From Elysia chlorotica (taxonomy: Eukaryota; Mollusca; Gastropoda; Plakobranchidae), in assembly GCA_003991915.1 (NCBI GenBank), contig RQTK01000236.1:327082-391081 (forward strand): 64,000 bases of DNA, written 5' to 3'. Below are positions 1 through 17,377 of the stretch, piece after piece. The position numbers and the translations under genes are program-made. Every line of letters starts with the position of its first letter. The first letter of the stretch is position 1. Under the pieces are notes generated by a model, which made no database searches, was not told the origin of the DNA, and saw nothing but the letters and a program-made list of their open reading frames with translations.

Positions 1-930
1 GTACATTCTTTGATTTATTTTTTTGCATAGTGCCATCACATGTTCATGTCAGTTCAATTTTTCATCGATTAAAAATCCAAGATATTTGTATTGTTGTACA
101 ATTCTACTTGTTCTCCGTTAATCGTCGGAGGAGGGTGGGGTGGGGGGTGGGGGAGGTTCTGTTGTCTATTATTAGAAATATTCAGTTGCAAGTATTACCT
201 TTCACACCACTTAACAAACTTTTCTACATCTTCCAAATAGGATGATTGTGTTTTAGTTACAAGAAAACTTTGAATGACAGTCATCTGCAAACTTTAGCAA
301 TGCCTTGTCCGTGTTGTGGGTGCGATAGTCATTTGTGTAGAGTGTGTAAAGAGTTGGAGACAGTACGCAGCCCTGCGGAACTCCAGTATTCAATTTACAT
401 ACTTTGGAAATTGTGTTGTTCAATTTAGTTGGCCTTCTTTGAGTACAAAAATAAAACATCCATGCAATCACATTTTTGTTTACCTTCAAGGCAATTAGCT
501 TTTTAACACACACAAAAACAATCACGTGTGGCTGAATCGAATTGAATGCAGACGAAAAGTCAATAAAAAGTACATGCACCTATGTCGTTTCTAATTATTG
601 TTTGAGACCATTATTCACAAATACTTCAACACTCCAGCTGAATTTGTATGCAAACTGACGGGCATCGCGATAGTTCTCTACTTCGCTTTCAGAATTTTTT
701 GCATTAAATTCTCAAAACATTTCATAAGTACTGGGGATGGGGTCAAGGCTATAGGTCGTAGATACAACGCTGTCTTCCACAGTGATGGTATTTGGGACAG
801 ACGCAATGAGGTCTTAAAAAGGGATGTAAAATGACTGTTTATTAACGATAATTTTATCAGACCTCCAGCCTTGTACCCAATAGCACTCTTGGATACACAT
901 AAAAATCTCTTTCTTCTAAATACACACACA
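1..930 (-). mobile_element. Degenerate non-LTR (LINE) reverse transcriptase, cut off at the window start
   Basis: Minus-strand translation in three frames gives successive reverse-transcriptase blocks. At 678-929 there is a stretch ending in RPIALTPSPVLMKCFENL, the pre-palm block. At 253-579 follow FIDFSSAFNSIQPH, then GVPQGCVLSPTLYTLYTND, then KFADD with the catalytic Asp pair near 280-291. Below 250 a further frame reads like the thumb region (INGEQVEL near 100-125). Frame changes and stops between blocks show it is dead. The block style resembles the CR1/Rex/jockey group; the clade is an inference. The rest of the element lies outside the window. Confidence 0.85.
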
Positions 931-2193
931 TATATTATATATTATATTATTTTGCAGATTAACAAATATAGATTTAAACTGCATTGTTGACCCGTTTGTA
1001 GGCTATAAGTCAGAGGTTGAAAACGCCATTACGTTTTTCATTATGGGATGACCATTAATCTTAGCAAAAGGAAAACACTTATTAACATGGATGATTCATA
1101 TCAAGAGAATTTCATCTTCAAAGAGGTTTTGAGGTTAACAAGGTTGTTTACTATTACCACTTATTTTATACAAGCAATTCAAATCCTTGCCATAAGCAGA
1201 AGCTATTAAAACAAAACAAAATGCATCTGCGTAAGACCATTTGAAGCGGTTATAATTAAACAATATGCTGACGGTCCTTCTAATGAGAGACTAATTTGAT
1301 TTTCCAGAAGTGTTAAAAAATTAGAACTTTCAAAATATTTCATGTTTGGAACTTAAGAATTAAAAAATGGCAAGCAATGATAACAGTACAAAGGGCATTA
1401 CTCGATACAATAATTTTCGGCACTTCGTTTTTCGGCAGACCAAAAAAGACTTACATTTTTTTCTTCAGACCAGGACCGCGTTACACATTGGACTAATTTG
1501 AAAGCGATAATTTAAATTCTATATATATATATATACATTGTGGGTAAAGAGAGGTGGTTCAACTATTGGTAGAATTCATATCACTAAAATTTCAGGTTTA
1601 CGTCAAGTCCAAGATTACTAAGATTATTGTTGAGGTTAATATGGGTAAGAGATACTTATGCTAACAAAAGAGCATTTGGGAAATTTAGAAGATCAGTTAT
1701 GGTAATTTCATCTGAAGATGGGGGGGGTCTAAACATGGCTAATCTAAAAGAAAAAGAAAATGCATAATATGTTAACTGGACAGAAGAAAAAAAAACAATT
1801 TCAATAAATGGAGAAACATGGACTTTGATCCTCTGTTTCTATACGAAAGACTTAGGGCAAATATCAGTTTTCGAATCGAACGTTTACCTGTCAAACTTCA
1901 ATGGTCTGAAATTTGTGCGGAACAGATTTTGGAATATATGGCAGAAAATTGGATATAACAAATTAATCCTAGCGACGGAATTATTTCAAATAAAAAATAT
2001 TTCAATGACAGAAATACAAGTCTTTCAAAAACATTTCGGCAGTCGTGCAAGAACACCAAAGTCCTACTAATAGAAAGAGTTTCATAGATAGAATTATAAT
2101 GCACGTTGGCAAAATATGTACACGTGGAACGATCTGGACTTTTCCGAAATTCATAAATAAAAATACCCATAATACCCTATTTACCAACTAGTA
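931..2193. other. AT-rich intergenic stretch, nothing recognised
   Basis: No conserved protein block or splice-bounded exon was found. A short TA run lies near 1521-1534. Plus-strand open frames near 1825-2070 have AT-driven composition and no recognisable motif. Confidence 0.4.
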
Positions 2194-2270
2194 GGTCGTG
2201 AGTACAACGTCGCGGTAGTTGATTGGTCGTAAGAACATGCGAATGATAAGGCTTACGACGAGTCGTGATG
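2194..2270. repeat. Short palindromic MITE-like element, diverged copy
   Basis: It carries the string AGTACAACGTCGCGGTAG, shared with the element at 17378-17455. Its centre has GTCGTAAG facing CTTACGAC as an inverted pair. The outer ends no longer pair well. It belongs with the elements at 55370 and 63174 by the shared GTCGTAA core. It has no coding capacity and is probably a non-autonomous DNA transposon. Confidence 0.55.
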
Positions 2271-2861
2271 ATCCGTGTACATTATTCTATAAATTGACGG
2301 TGACAAGCGGGGAGGCCATACAACTGCACATTCTGCCCGCTGTAATGTTTCATGTATTGCAAGATGAAATAATTTATTGTATTCGTTGACTCTGCTCTGC
2401 AGAAACTTTTGTGTTTTGTTTTTGTTTTTGTTTTCATTTCGTCTGTTTTTCTTTACTTTTTTAACCCGTGTTCTTATTTTAAAATAAATGTTAAAGTAAA
2501 GACATTACTCTAAAAAGCGACGAGAGGGAAAAAACACCCAGTAAATAGGAATAGTTACTAAAAGAATGGCAAAAAGTATCAATGTATCCCTTATAAGTCT
2601 GTTTTTTTTGTGTGTTTTTTTTTTCCCATGAGATAAGGTTTTAATTTTAATTCATTAATTTTTGTTCACTTATAGTTGCATACTATTACACAGTTTTACA
2701 GTGTTGCATTTTATATCATTTTTATTGTATTCTTTCTGATAATGAGTATATGCTGCATACTATTTACGTCTACATTTCTTCTTATTGTTTGGTTAAGATT
2801 TAACTTTAATATTTAATTTTTAATTGCGTCCTGATTGATATCATATATGCGTATTTAGTGT

Positions 2862-2927
2862 ATCCACTGTAAAGCGCTTTGAGATTTTTAAAAATATTCT
2901 GAAAATGGAAAGCGCTAAATAAATGTA

Positions 2928-2997
<70 letters not shown>
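2862..2997 (+). mobile_element. LINE 3' tail with hairpin, ending in (ATT)n
   Basis: AGCGCTTT at 2873-2880 faces AAAGCGCT at 2909-2916, an 8-bp stem with a 28-nt loop. It is followed by AAATAAATG and an (ATT) array at about 2930-2996. The same hairpin, with closely similar loop sequence, is found on the minus strand at 16268-16305 downstream of a recognisable LINE C-terminus. This copy is therefore read as a severely 5'-truncated insertion of that LINE family. Confidence 0.65.
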
Positions 2998-4149
2998 GAC
3001 TAAATGCGATATATCAAGGGATTTACATGTATTCTGATCATGATTAAATTTCTTCCTATCCTAAAACACAGACCTGTCAAAAGGTTTTAAAGAAGTTGAT
3101 AATGCATTAAAACCCTCTTTAAAATTGTTAGGCATTGAAGTTACTTTTATATTAAACTCTTATAGTAGCAGAAAACATAAAGTTATGGCTAACGCTGTGG
3201 TGCTCCTTCAATGCTTGGGAATAGCAATTATCAAAATCACCGCTGGCATCAGTGGATCTGAACTAAGGCACCGTGGATTGTGAACTTTAATAATGTCGTC
3301 GGATAAGAGACTACACGAACACAGATAAACAGCTGTAGGGGGTAGATTTAGGGGTCTGAAGAGACGACTGATTGACAAAGATAATAATTAGAGAAAAAGA
3401 ATCAATCACAAATTTAGTAGATATAAGATGGAACTGTCACCTGGTTAAGGAGTTTCAAAAATGTAAATCCCAACAAATAGAAGTTTCTTTACTCTCACAA
3501 TAAGAATAGGGCGTACTAGATAGCCCAGTAGATAGAATGCCTAACTGACAAGCAGAACAATATTACATGTTCAATTCTTAGGCTCGTCTTACCTTTGGCT
3601 TATGGTTTTGTTTCTTTGGCACATTTAGGAGACGTGATACTTGCCTATGACTACGTAGAAGAGCCCTTTAGTCCTGCTTTAAGTTTGCCCTTTTATACGG
3701 GTGCAGTCGGTTTTTGTGTTGGACTGAATCATGGGAAGCTGTTTACTCTATTTCTACGGTTCCTGATTAACCTGGATCCGACATTACCATTTACGAATCC
3801 TCATTGTTCAAGGAAACCTAGGGGTCGTACAACTCACCCAATATTTGATGTGTTTTAAGTTAGGACGACAGTGTTCAAATAGGTAGCCTACTGAAATGCA
3901 TTTATCTATGCAGCGGTAGACTACAGTAACTATGTTTGGTTGTTTTTTTTTTGTGGGTTTTTTTTTTCGCTTTTTATTTATTTTTATGTTGTTTTTCTTT
4001 TCGCTTTTTAAAATTATTTTTAGGAAAGCTGCGAACCACATAGATTGCGATTATCCCTAATGAAAATTGGGTAGGCTAAGGTTGTCGTGAAAAAAAAAAT
4101 TCTTCATAATAAGTCGCAGATTCCAAACAACTTTTACTCCACAGATGAG
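2998..4149. other. Intergenic, no gene recognised
   Basis: Apart from the tRNA-like head at 3517-3590, nothing here was recognised. A T-rich tract lies at 3940-4020. The plus ORF at 3595-3858 has no family motif and no splice context. Confidence 0.35.
3517..3590 (+). mobile_element. tRNA-derived SINE head
   Basis: An A-box-like TAGCCCAGTAGATAGAATGC is followed about 40 bp later by a B-box-like TGTTCAATTCT. The arms do not fold into a proper tRNA. It is best read as the Pol III promoter part of a SINE. Confidence 0.45.
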
Positions 4150-4315
4150 AATAGAAATGAAATCAAACTCAGCCAGTGACATTATACTGACACCGACCCA
4201 ACCAGTAACAGGGGACGAATATCGGACAAATAAATCTACCGATCGTGGATTAGATCCGCATACCCCCTGATATGAAGACCAACGCTCTACCACATGAGTC
4301 AGCCCCCCCCCCCTT
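4150..4315 (-). mobile_element. tRNA-derived SINE (family of 42850)
   Basis: Read on the minus strand, it opens with CTGACTCATGTGGTAGAGCG (A box), then GGATCTAATCCACG (B box). The body GGTTGGGTCGGTGTCAGTAT is shared with the copies at 8030, 26150, 40870, 41947 and 42850. The 3' tail is missing or too diverged to see. Confidence 0.65.
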
Positions 4316-5327
4316 CCCCCAATAGACACAACGCTGATCTTCAAGCTTTGTTTATAGCTAGATTTTAGACATTTAGGATATACCTATTTGTCAACTACAT
4401 CTTCTTAGTTTATAGTCTAGCCTTTTTTTTTTACTTTACATTTTTATACCTGCTGAGTGGTAAATTTTACACTTCTAATTGTAGGCATACTAATTAACGC
4501 TAAATTTATTTCTAAAGGTTGCAAGATGGGTCTTTTTGAAGATACTCGAAATCTCTCGTCATATTAATATCAGCTTTGATGGTTAATAAAGAGGATTATT
4601 AAGTCGGTTATTAAAGCAGCGACCGGGAGAATTTTGGAATTTTTTGCTCGTTATCTTATGCGCAATATTTGTTTAAAAAATAAATATTGTTAAGCTTCAC
4701 AATTAGGAGAGGGCATGTCAAGCGTAGGCTCAAAGCTTTATACTAAAATTTAATTTTAGAACTTTTTTAGAAAAAAAACACGTTTACCTTTTTATGTTCG
4801 AAAAATTGAGAATGAAAAATCGGGAAAGGGGGAAACTTCGCTCTTCGGGCGTAATAACCGGAAATAAATACGGAACCCGAACTAGAGCTGCGGTAAGTCT
4901 CAAACTGTATAGATCTAGATAGTTTTTGTTTAACAAAACAGGACTCTTTCCATATACACCAATCAGACTAAAAGTGACAATTGGGTATAAGCTGTGTGTA
5001 TTTTATCTGCCCTGAGCATAAATTAGAAAGCACGTTAAGATCAATAAGCTACTCTGCAGTTCTAGATCTAGATTCTAGATGTAGAAATGGATCCCCATCT
5101 CCGTCTGTAAGTCCCACCTGCTTTTCCATTAGCATTATAGACCTAGACCTAGTCATTAACTATCGTTTACTTTCAGGCTTCTTAAGGTGATTTATCCAAA
5201 TAATGAAAAGTAACCACCTTTGTCATTCTACTTAGATCAATACAGCTCATTGGGAGAAAAAAACAATTGAATCTAACTTAAAATAATTCGTTATCTGGCA
5301 AGAAAATATTGCCCTTTATATTAGGAC
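4316..5327. other. AT-rich intergenic stretch
   Basis: No gene was recognised. A small TCTAGATCTAGATTCTAGAT cluster sits at about 5060-5080, the same motif that is dense at 60.7-60.9 kb and 63.0-63.8 kb. Confidence 0.35.
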
Positions 5328-5376
5328 ATGGGAAAAAAACATCACCAGCACAACAATAAAAACAATAAAAACAACA

Positions 5377-5411
<35 letters not shown>

Positions 5412-5592
5412 AATAACAACAACCACTATATAAAACTATATAGATATAGGCTAACAATACCCATCATGGCAACTCATCAAAATATCACGAAACTTACCAA
5501 TTTTGATGATGGGATTTCGAAACTGATACTTTTACTGATTCAACAGCAACAACAAAAACAACAACAGCAGCAACAACAACAACAGCAACAAT

Positions 5593-5626
<34 letters not shown>

Positions 5627-5640
5627 GCAACACCAAAACA
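5328..5640. repeat. Two (CAA)n/(CAG)n microsatellite arrays
   Basis: Imperfect AAC/CAA arrays with CAG interruptions lie at about 5336-5422 and 5540-5632, with about 115 bp of unique sequence between. The Asn/Gln-rich reading frame is a by-product of the repeat. Confidence 0.8.
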
Positions 5641-6384
5641 CTCACATATTATTATATTTTAAACTGTAACAGAAAACCATATGGAAAACATGACATGCCT
5701 GAGGCTTTTTTAATTCCTTTAAGTCGAAATTTATCAGTCAGATTTCAGAAACACTAAAGCCTAAGGAAAAAATCCATGGGGATTGAACAAGCCGAAGTTC
5801 GAGCGTCTTACTGAGCTTCTTTCTAGACACCAATCCACTCCATCTTCTGGTGACCATGGAGAGAAAACGCCCGAAAACAAACACAAAGTATTCGCCGCCC
5901 CGCAGCACCAAGGGGGAGCGTCCAGGGACTCAATGTGTGCCCGATGTAAGATGTCAATCAATCTTTTTTTTGTTTGGAGGATTTTACATTTTTTAGCTGT
6001 TATGTCAATTTGTTGTCTGTTGTGGTGTTTTTTTTGTGGTATTGCTTTTATTGTGGTTGTGGTTAATTTTCAAAAGCAGTTTGTAGTTGAAAAACTCATG
6101 CACTAGCCTTTTTATATAGTATGTGTCCCCAATAGTATTACAAAAGTTTACTTACGCTTCAAATAGGTTACTAAATGAATTTCATGCACGACAACCAGTT
6201 AAGTGTATAGAATTTTAGCTCTTTAAAGTCACGACACACCTAGCTCAGATCTGTCGAGATCAAATTAATTCCCGAGTCACCAGCAAAGACAAACGTTTTA
6301 AATGTATAAAACAATAATAGTAATATATGATTAGTTAAATGTCCTCTAGGTTTACAAAAATATAAACGGAGTTGACGTTACCTG
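5641..6384. other. Intergenic; one weak exon-like patch
   Basis: At 5770-5943 (+) an open frame of coding-like composition ends at a donor-like CGAT|gtaaga. It has an in-frame stop just upstream and no clear acceptor. No family was recognised, so it is not called as an exon. Confidence 0.25.
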
Positions 6385-6452
6385 AGAAGATTCGAACTTA
6401 AGACCTCTTGCTTCGGCCTAGGTCTCTAACTAGCTGAGCTACAGGCGCTCTA
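6385..6452 (-). mobile_element. tRNA-derived SINE head
   Basis: On the minus strand TGTAGCTCAGCTAGTTAGAG (A box) is followed by AGTTCGAATCT (B box) at tRNA spacing. The T-arm stem pairs poorly and the acceptor ends do not match. It is therefore a SINE head or tRNA pseudogene, not a working tRNA. Confidence 0.55.
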
Positions 6453-7109
6453 GGCTATCAAGTATTATTTCCGACTGTGTATGCGTCGACACAATGTTTT
6501 ACAATCCACGCTTAGGCCTATTTATCCGTCAAGAGAAATGATCCGTGTCAAGAATTCGAAATCAACACTTCAAGCGGGGTTTGACTGCAAAAACTAAGGA
6601 ATTGTAGAAATATTTATGTAGAACAACATTTTTGTTACAATATTTTGCAAGTCTTTCAGATAAAAAGTGCATCATCTAAACGTTGCTGCAGTTGTGCCCA
6701 CTTTTGTATGTATGTTAATTTAGCGACAGTAGATAGCGTGCTCAAAGGTGCGGTGGGTGATGGTCGCTCGGTCCGCTCTCTTCATGAATTATACAGTAAT
6801 AGCAGTGACATAATCCCCGCGTGGCCAATAGACGACATGTCGATCACAGTGTTATATTACTGTATTAGTTCGATCGCACAACACTGGCTGGGTCGATAGG
6901 AATGCACCAGTGGCAACACTCATTTGACTTGGAGTCAAAGGTTACTCAATCATATGGATTACGATCTTTCTTACTGCAAGGACAGCCCAGTCTTTCCTTT
7001 GTTTACAATAGAGCAAATATCTAAATGATTTTTTTAAGACAAGCAGCAAGTAACTCTGCGTTGTCGGACACTAAATTTTGGCAATGAAATAAATAGTGTT
7101 ATAGGCTAT
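6453..7109. other. Intergenic, nothing recognised
   Basis: No conserved protein block, splice-bounded exon or repeat structure was found. Confidence 0.3.
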
Positions 7110-7215
7110 ACTAATAATAACAACAACAACAAAACGAACAATAACAACAGCATCACCACCAACAACAACAAAAATAGCAGCAACTGCAGCAGCAGCAGCA
7201 ATACTAACAAAAACA
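7110..7215. repeat. (AAC)n with (CAG)n interruptions
   Basis: An imperfect trinucleotide array of AAC, AAT and CAG units about 105 bp long. Confidence 0.7.
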
Positions 7216-7338
7216 GTTATAACAAAAATTTTATGATTATTAATGAAAGGCAATTTATTAATAACAGCCGATTGTAGCGGTCACATAATTTATGTTTCAA
7301 TCATGACATTACAGCTTCACCTTGCTTGGCACGTACTT

Positions 7339-7892
7339 TCTCTAGAAACAGATGTGTATTTGAATTAACATAAGTATGTATTTACTTCTCTTTCAAGACG
7401 ATCTACACCAAAACGTTTAGCTGCCCATCAGTGAACTGAGTAACGTAATTATGGTACTGTGTTTACTGCCCAAATCTTTGGTCACACTGGTGCTTATTAA
7501 GTGATGTCTATTGTGTCAAACCGCCGGTTCAGAGCGCTGACCGGCTGAGCTAAGTAGCGACTCCTTGTGCTTGTATAACGCATGTGCTTGTAATTTATCA
7601 CCGGGTAAATAAAGTGTTCAATATGCCACTCTTGCTAAGTTTAAGGGTCATTACAGATTATGTTACCCTGGACTTGTCTAGATTTATTTATGGTAATACA
7701 GAGTTGCGACAGACACCACGTGCACTCTTAATAAGCACCGGTGTGTGACTTACGCTGTGACCAGTAAACACAGTACCATAATTACGTTACTCTTTTCACT
7801 GATGGGCAGCTATGCGTTTTGGTGTCGATCGTCTTGAAAAACAAGTAAATACATACTTATGTTAATTCAAAGGACACATCTGTTTCTAGAGA
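7339..7892. repeat. Foldback element with ~165-bp inverted arms
   Basis: The left arm (7339-7501) and right arm (7727-7892) are imperfect reverse complements, starting TCTCTAGAAACAGATGTGT and ending GGTGCTTATTAAG. Small indels separate the arms. The 225-bp spacer holds a tRNA-like SINE head on the minus strand near 7520-7565. No ORF lies inside. It is probably a non-autonomous foldback/MITE-type transposon, or an inverted duplication. Confidence 0.8.
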
Positions 7893-8029
7893 TCAAAATA
7901 AGCTACTGTTCCTGTCTTCGTATAGGGGTGTTCAGGAACCCAAGGGGATGCTGGTTGGTTTCATGTCCGACGTCGGTATTGTAAATGCTACGAGGGCAGG
8001 CTGATAAATAAGGGCATATATTATACATG

Positions 8030-8252
8030 GGCCCCAAATCGAACGTCTGACAATTGTATGTGCTGCCACATACTAGACAGTACGTGAAGAGCTGGACTCC
8101 TGTCTCAGCCGGTCGCATTGGATTGACACCTACCCAATAACTTGGAGGCGAAATCGGATAAATAATTGTTTGATCGATCATGGGTTTGCAACCGGAGATC
8201 TCCCGACTGGGATTCAACATTTTACCACTTGATCCAGTTCGGCCCCCACTTT
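8030..8252 (-). mobile_element. tRNA-derived SINE
   Basis: Minus strand: GAACTGGATCAAGTGGTAAA (A box) comes first, then a decayed B-box region. The body follows with TTGGGTAGGTGTCAATCC, GGCTGAGACAGGAGTC and TGTGGCAGCACAT, ending near CAGACGTTCGATTTGGGGCC. Order and spacing match the copies at 41947 and 42850. Confidence 0.7.
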
Positions 8253-9339
8253 GGGGACATAAAACTTATCTATGGTTATTGTAACTGTAACTGCATTTTC
8301 AATTGGCAACATCCGAGCCATGATCTGCTCACGCATCTTCGTTAAATATCACGTCTGCGTTTTCACCTCTGATCAGCCCTGAATATCTATTGAAAATGTA
8401 TGCTAACTGAAGTAATTATTATAATTTTTTTAAAATTCAAAATGCGATTACCTGTGAAGAAAAAATAGTTTAACAACTTGGGCTATAATAATTTATGTTA
8501 TTCAGGGTTTCAGCAAAGACAATAGATTTTAGCAAGACGTCTTACAAAAGAGCTCACAATGCTATTGATACGGGAAGCTAGCGTGATGCGTGCTCATTCT
8601 ATTTCTTTCTTGAAATGAAGGCGTTTGTGTAATGTTCACACTGAGTTTTAAAGAATGAGGGAACCGCCTTAATCCTAACCCACACTTTTATTCCTTTATT
8701 CTCCCCGTGAAACCTCTCACTATTTCACCCGCTCTGGTTTCGGCGTGTTAGCGTTTTGTCAAAACATTTACTTGGTAAGGGTGTGTACATCAGACCTCAA
8801 CTTCTTCCGACGAGCCCTAAGGAGCACACCTATTGACCGCACTCGATTTTGCCTCGAGACGAATACTTTATGACCTCTGTCTTACTCTAATACCTACACC
8901 AGTGACAACGAGCGTACTTTCACCCCCTACACTTAAGCAATATAATCTCTCACAATTAAAAGAAAAGCATGGTGTATATAATTATGATGTGTTGTATGTT
9001 TTGGTTGTTTGTTTTTTCTCATTATCATCTTGTCTATTGAAAATCTATGTTAGTTATAGACAGACATATGAAAGCAAAAGATGCGAATCCTATCCCACGT
9101 ACGCCTGATGAAGTTACCGCTCGCAGTCGCAGAATGTCATTATGAACAAACCGAGATAATATCAATAAGATAAGATACAATTAAGCTTCATTTCCATAAA
9201 AACTGCTATTTTGGGCCGTGGTTATGAGCATTTACACAAGTACAATTAGAAATATAAATAAATTATATAAAAGGAAAAACTATATCTAAAACAAGCACTG
9301 TGCTAAAATTACAATGTAGGGGCCTACTTTAAAAATGCT
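8253..9339. other. Intergenic, nothing recognised
   Basis: An open frame at 8833-9108 (+) has no family motif and no splice context. No other signal was seen. Confidence 0.3.
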
Positions 9340-9840
9340 TTAATTTTATCACAAAGGCGTTTAGAGTAGGACAAAAATGAATCGCTGCACCTTTCACCAG
9401 TTTTAAAATTTAGAAACGACTTCAATACTTTCCAAAAGATCGTCTTCTGTGCTAATTTGTGGCGATGTCTGCATATTTTATGATAGGGATATTTTCATAG
9501 AGGCTCCTACAATCATTAGTATAGATGGTAATAAGTATGGGGGATAAAACAGAACCCTGAGGGCCGCCTGTATTTGTTGTTATACTTTCTGATATGGATA
9601 CCTTATGTCTTTGTTACATTACTACGAAGTGTATGCGATTTGTTTAAAATTATAAGATATTTGTTGACGCCGATGTCAAGAAGCTTATTGATAAGCAAAT
9701 GAAGTTTTATCGCGTTAAATGCACTAGAAAAACCAATAAATTATGTTCTAGAATATGCTCTTGGTTTATCCACATTTATCACCATGTCCTGAGACAGGGC
9801 TCGACATCTCCATTTTTTGCAAATCCAATTGTGGGTTGTA
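9340..9840 (-). mobile_element. LINE reverse-transcriptase relic, catalytic Asp mutated
   Basis: Minus-strand translation in shifting frames gives FSSAFNAIK, then GGPQGSVLSPILITIYTNDC. KYADI follows at 9464-9478, in place of the usual F/Y-A-D-D. These are the same blocks as in the relic at 1-930, so the two are of one broad clade. Stops and frameshifts throughout make it non-functional. Confidence 0.8.
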
Positions 9841-9961
9841 TTAATATTAATGTTATGTGAATCGGTTTTACATTCCATTTAGTTTAGTGTGTGGTCAAGT
9901 ACAGAGCTACATCATTCTCATTGTCAATAAAACATTCTAATAAAAGCTGTCTTTTCGAGAT

Positions 9962-10090
9962 TGAATGGTAGCGAGTTGGTCAAATGGTATTGGACGCGGT
10001 ACTGGTCGGGAGGTTGTGTGTTAGATTTCCTGCTCAGGCTGCCTTGTTTTCCCCAACTGGTTGGGTCGCTGTCAATATCCCACTGTGTCC
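9962..10090 (+). mobile_element. tRNA-like SINE head with part of the shared body
   Basis: GTAGCGAGTTGGTCAAATGG resembles an A box, and a weak B-box region (GTTAGATTTCCTGC) follows. Downstream, CCCCAACTGGTTGGGTCG recalls the common SINE body. The copy is diverged. Confidence 0.4.
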
Positions 10091-10404
10091 TGTCACCGTT
10101 CAGGCCACTCATTGAGAACCTAAGAGAAATATTACAAGCGGCGAGCTGCGCTTTCTCCAATCAGAAATTACTGTTTACATTTTCGGTAAAGAAAATACAA
10201 CCTTTCACAATTATTCAGACCTACGTAGGACTTATTACGCGTTCAAGTAAAGACCCAGAAAGGACAGAGCTGCCTTATTTTACCTTCGTATAAATAACAG
10301 CTCTTGGCTCTAGAGATACTGAGGAAGAATTATTGTAAAGACTGTCATGAATGCATCTATTTTTTACTTAACCTTTTTCTTAACTGGGTCAAACCATCTT
10401 GTAG

Positions 10405-15253
<4,849 letters not shown>

Positions 15254-16254
15254 TCCGGATATACCCATGTTTCTGCCCGTTTGTAGATATCAAGTTCTCG
15301 GACTCGATTAGTTAATTGGTTTCTTCGTGAGCGGAGCAAAAATTATATCATTTTGACAACAGAAATTTTAATGAGATCTGCAGAATGACCCGTTTCGATT
15401 AATTAACCAATTTCTGTGCGGTGGATTAGCCCTGTAATCAGTGCATTTGGTGAATTCGATTCCTAGGGCTCGACTTATTGACCCGCCTCACTCTCTCCGG
15501 TGGACGAGCCTTCAGCCTACCTACTTAGCGAATCCGACTCATCGATCTCAGAAAATCTATCAACCTTCGCGCTTTAAAAATCCGATTTCACCGATTATTT
15601 AAACCGTGCCCCTGATTCAACATCCACAACCGAACTAAAGGGTTGTTGTGGAGACCCATTTTCTGGGTTCCGATTCCATTGCTCACCGAGTTAGATGAAA
15701 CTGTAAAGATTTCAGCTTAACATCTTTGAACTGCCAGGGTAAAATGTCATATTAAATCGGCTCTGCAAGAAGGATACCCAGCGACAGTTGAGAAGTAAAA
15801 GAAAACTCTCCAGAAAAATCGTAATCTAATGGTACATCTAGACTGACTATGCAAAAAAAAGAAGGAAAAAAGATGTTATGGATAATCATCTTCTACATCA
15901 ACCAAATGTTTCTTAATTATTTCGTGAGTGCGTGGTTGTCCATTCCCATCGCTGAGCCACGTATAACATCGTTCTTCAATGCCTATTGTTGATCTTTAAA
16001 ATATGAAGAAATGATTTCCTTTGTTTTGTTTTATTCTGTAAATATTTGTGACATTTTGATTTACTTAAAATGTTGTTCTAGATTTGGTTCAGTTTGTTAT
16101 TTTCCTTCCTATTTTCGTTTGGCGATGAATTTTTTTGGAGATAAAAAAAAACACTCAAAGGAAGTTAGTACCTACCATTGAAGAAGGGATGAAACAAACG
16201 TGATGGGTGTTCCTAACGCCTATGATAATTGTAATAAAAATTTAACATAGTAAT
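15254..16254. other. 3' UTR / intergenic after the TMEM86-like gene
   Basis: No clear AATAAA was seen close to the stop; one candidate is at 16233-16238. A degenerate two-fold echo of the stop region (CTCGG.CTCGAT.A.TTAATT) appears around 15296-15318. No gene was found. Confidence 0.35.
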
Positions 16255-17377
16255 ATTAATTTCATTTAGCGCTTTTCATTTTGAAGTTAAAAATCTTAAA
16301 GCGCTTTAAATGGTATACACGATATAAACTTATTTAACATATTATGTGTATATATTGTATTATTAGTTTACATCAAATAATTACATCATCTGCATAAGGA
16401 AAAAATATATTGACACGCATAACTACATTCATTCCGACATGTTATACATCACTAGCATAATTATTGCGATATTAAATAAATACAGAGATGGGGTTATAAT
16501 TATATGACATTATTTGAGTTTGAATGATATATAAAATAGTTGAAATAATGCACAACTGAGCATAAAAGGGAGATAACTATATTGCAAACGGAAATCATCA
16601 TACGGTGAAATAATAACACTACATAACTTAATGTCATGTAGTACTCTTATAATTGAAAAAAAATATGGTTACAAATTATAAATAAAAGTAATACTTCAAC
16701 GCTATATAACAATTACCTTATATAAACAAATATCCATAACAATTAAACCCGAAAGCATACTCTCATGAGTGTCACGGCTGTACAAATTATACGTAAACAG
16801 TTAAAAATAAAAATAAAATACCTTTTAAAAAAGTTTGATATCTACTTTACATTAATGCAAGTAAATTATAAAATCGACAGTGAAAAGTTGATAGGCAAAA
16901 ACAAGTATGAGCTTAAAAAGATGCCCAATTTGGGCTTCTTTAAACTCTCGAGGCTTGCATTCTCCCTAATGTCTCGTGGAAATGAATTCCAAACATGTGG
17001 CCCATGACACTCACATGACCAATGACCAAAAGATTTTGAATTAGTTTTAGGCGTAAAAAGTAAAGTTTTGCCATTTGTAGATCTGAGCAGAGAGATGCCT
17101 TGCTCAGATTAAGGTGCAAAAGTTATTGTAAATATTCCGTATGCGGGGCCAGATTATTCAAGCATTTAAAAACAGTAGTAGAACTGCATTCAGTTTTTTT
17201 CTTTTACCGGCACCCAATGTAAAGACTTTAATAGGGGCTTTACATTCTCATTTCTTATTCTCTTGTTAATTTTCTTGGCTGCATGGTTTTGGGCTTTTAA
17301 ACTTTGTTTAGTTGGCCCACCCAGAGACCAGAGAGAAGTACAAAGACGTGTGCAAATTGATCCTACGACATGGTGTC
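16255..17377 (-). mobile_element. 3' end of a LINE: RT C-terminus, 3' UTR and hairpin tail
   Basis: On the minus strand 17387-17190 reads LKAQNHAAKKINKRIRNEN and then VKPLLKSLHWVPVKEKN. After frame changes come FKCLNNLAPHTEYL and CGPHVWNSFPRDIRENASLE. These are the standard last blocks of CR1/Rex-type reverse transcriptases. About 550 bp further on, AGCGCTTT/AAAGCGCT hairpin arms at 16268-16305 close the element, matching the tail at 2862-2997. The (ATT) tract has decayed. Confidence 0.75.

Noticed and set aside
5770..5943. Exon-like plus-strand patch ending at a donor-like gtaaga
   Set aside because: In-frame stop upstream without a good acceptor, phase unsuited to the TMEM86-like exon, no known family.
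6385..6452. Candidate functional tRNA gene (minus strand)
   Set aside because: A and B boxes are present, but T-arm and acceptor pairing fail; similar heads recur across the window as SINE parts.
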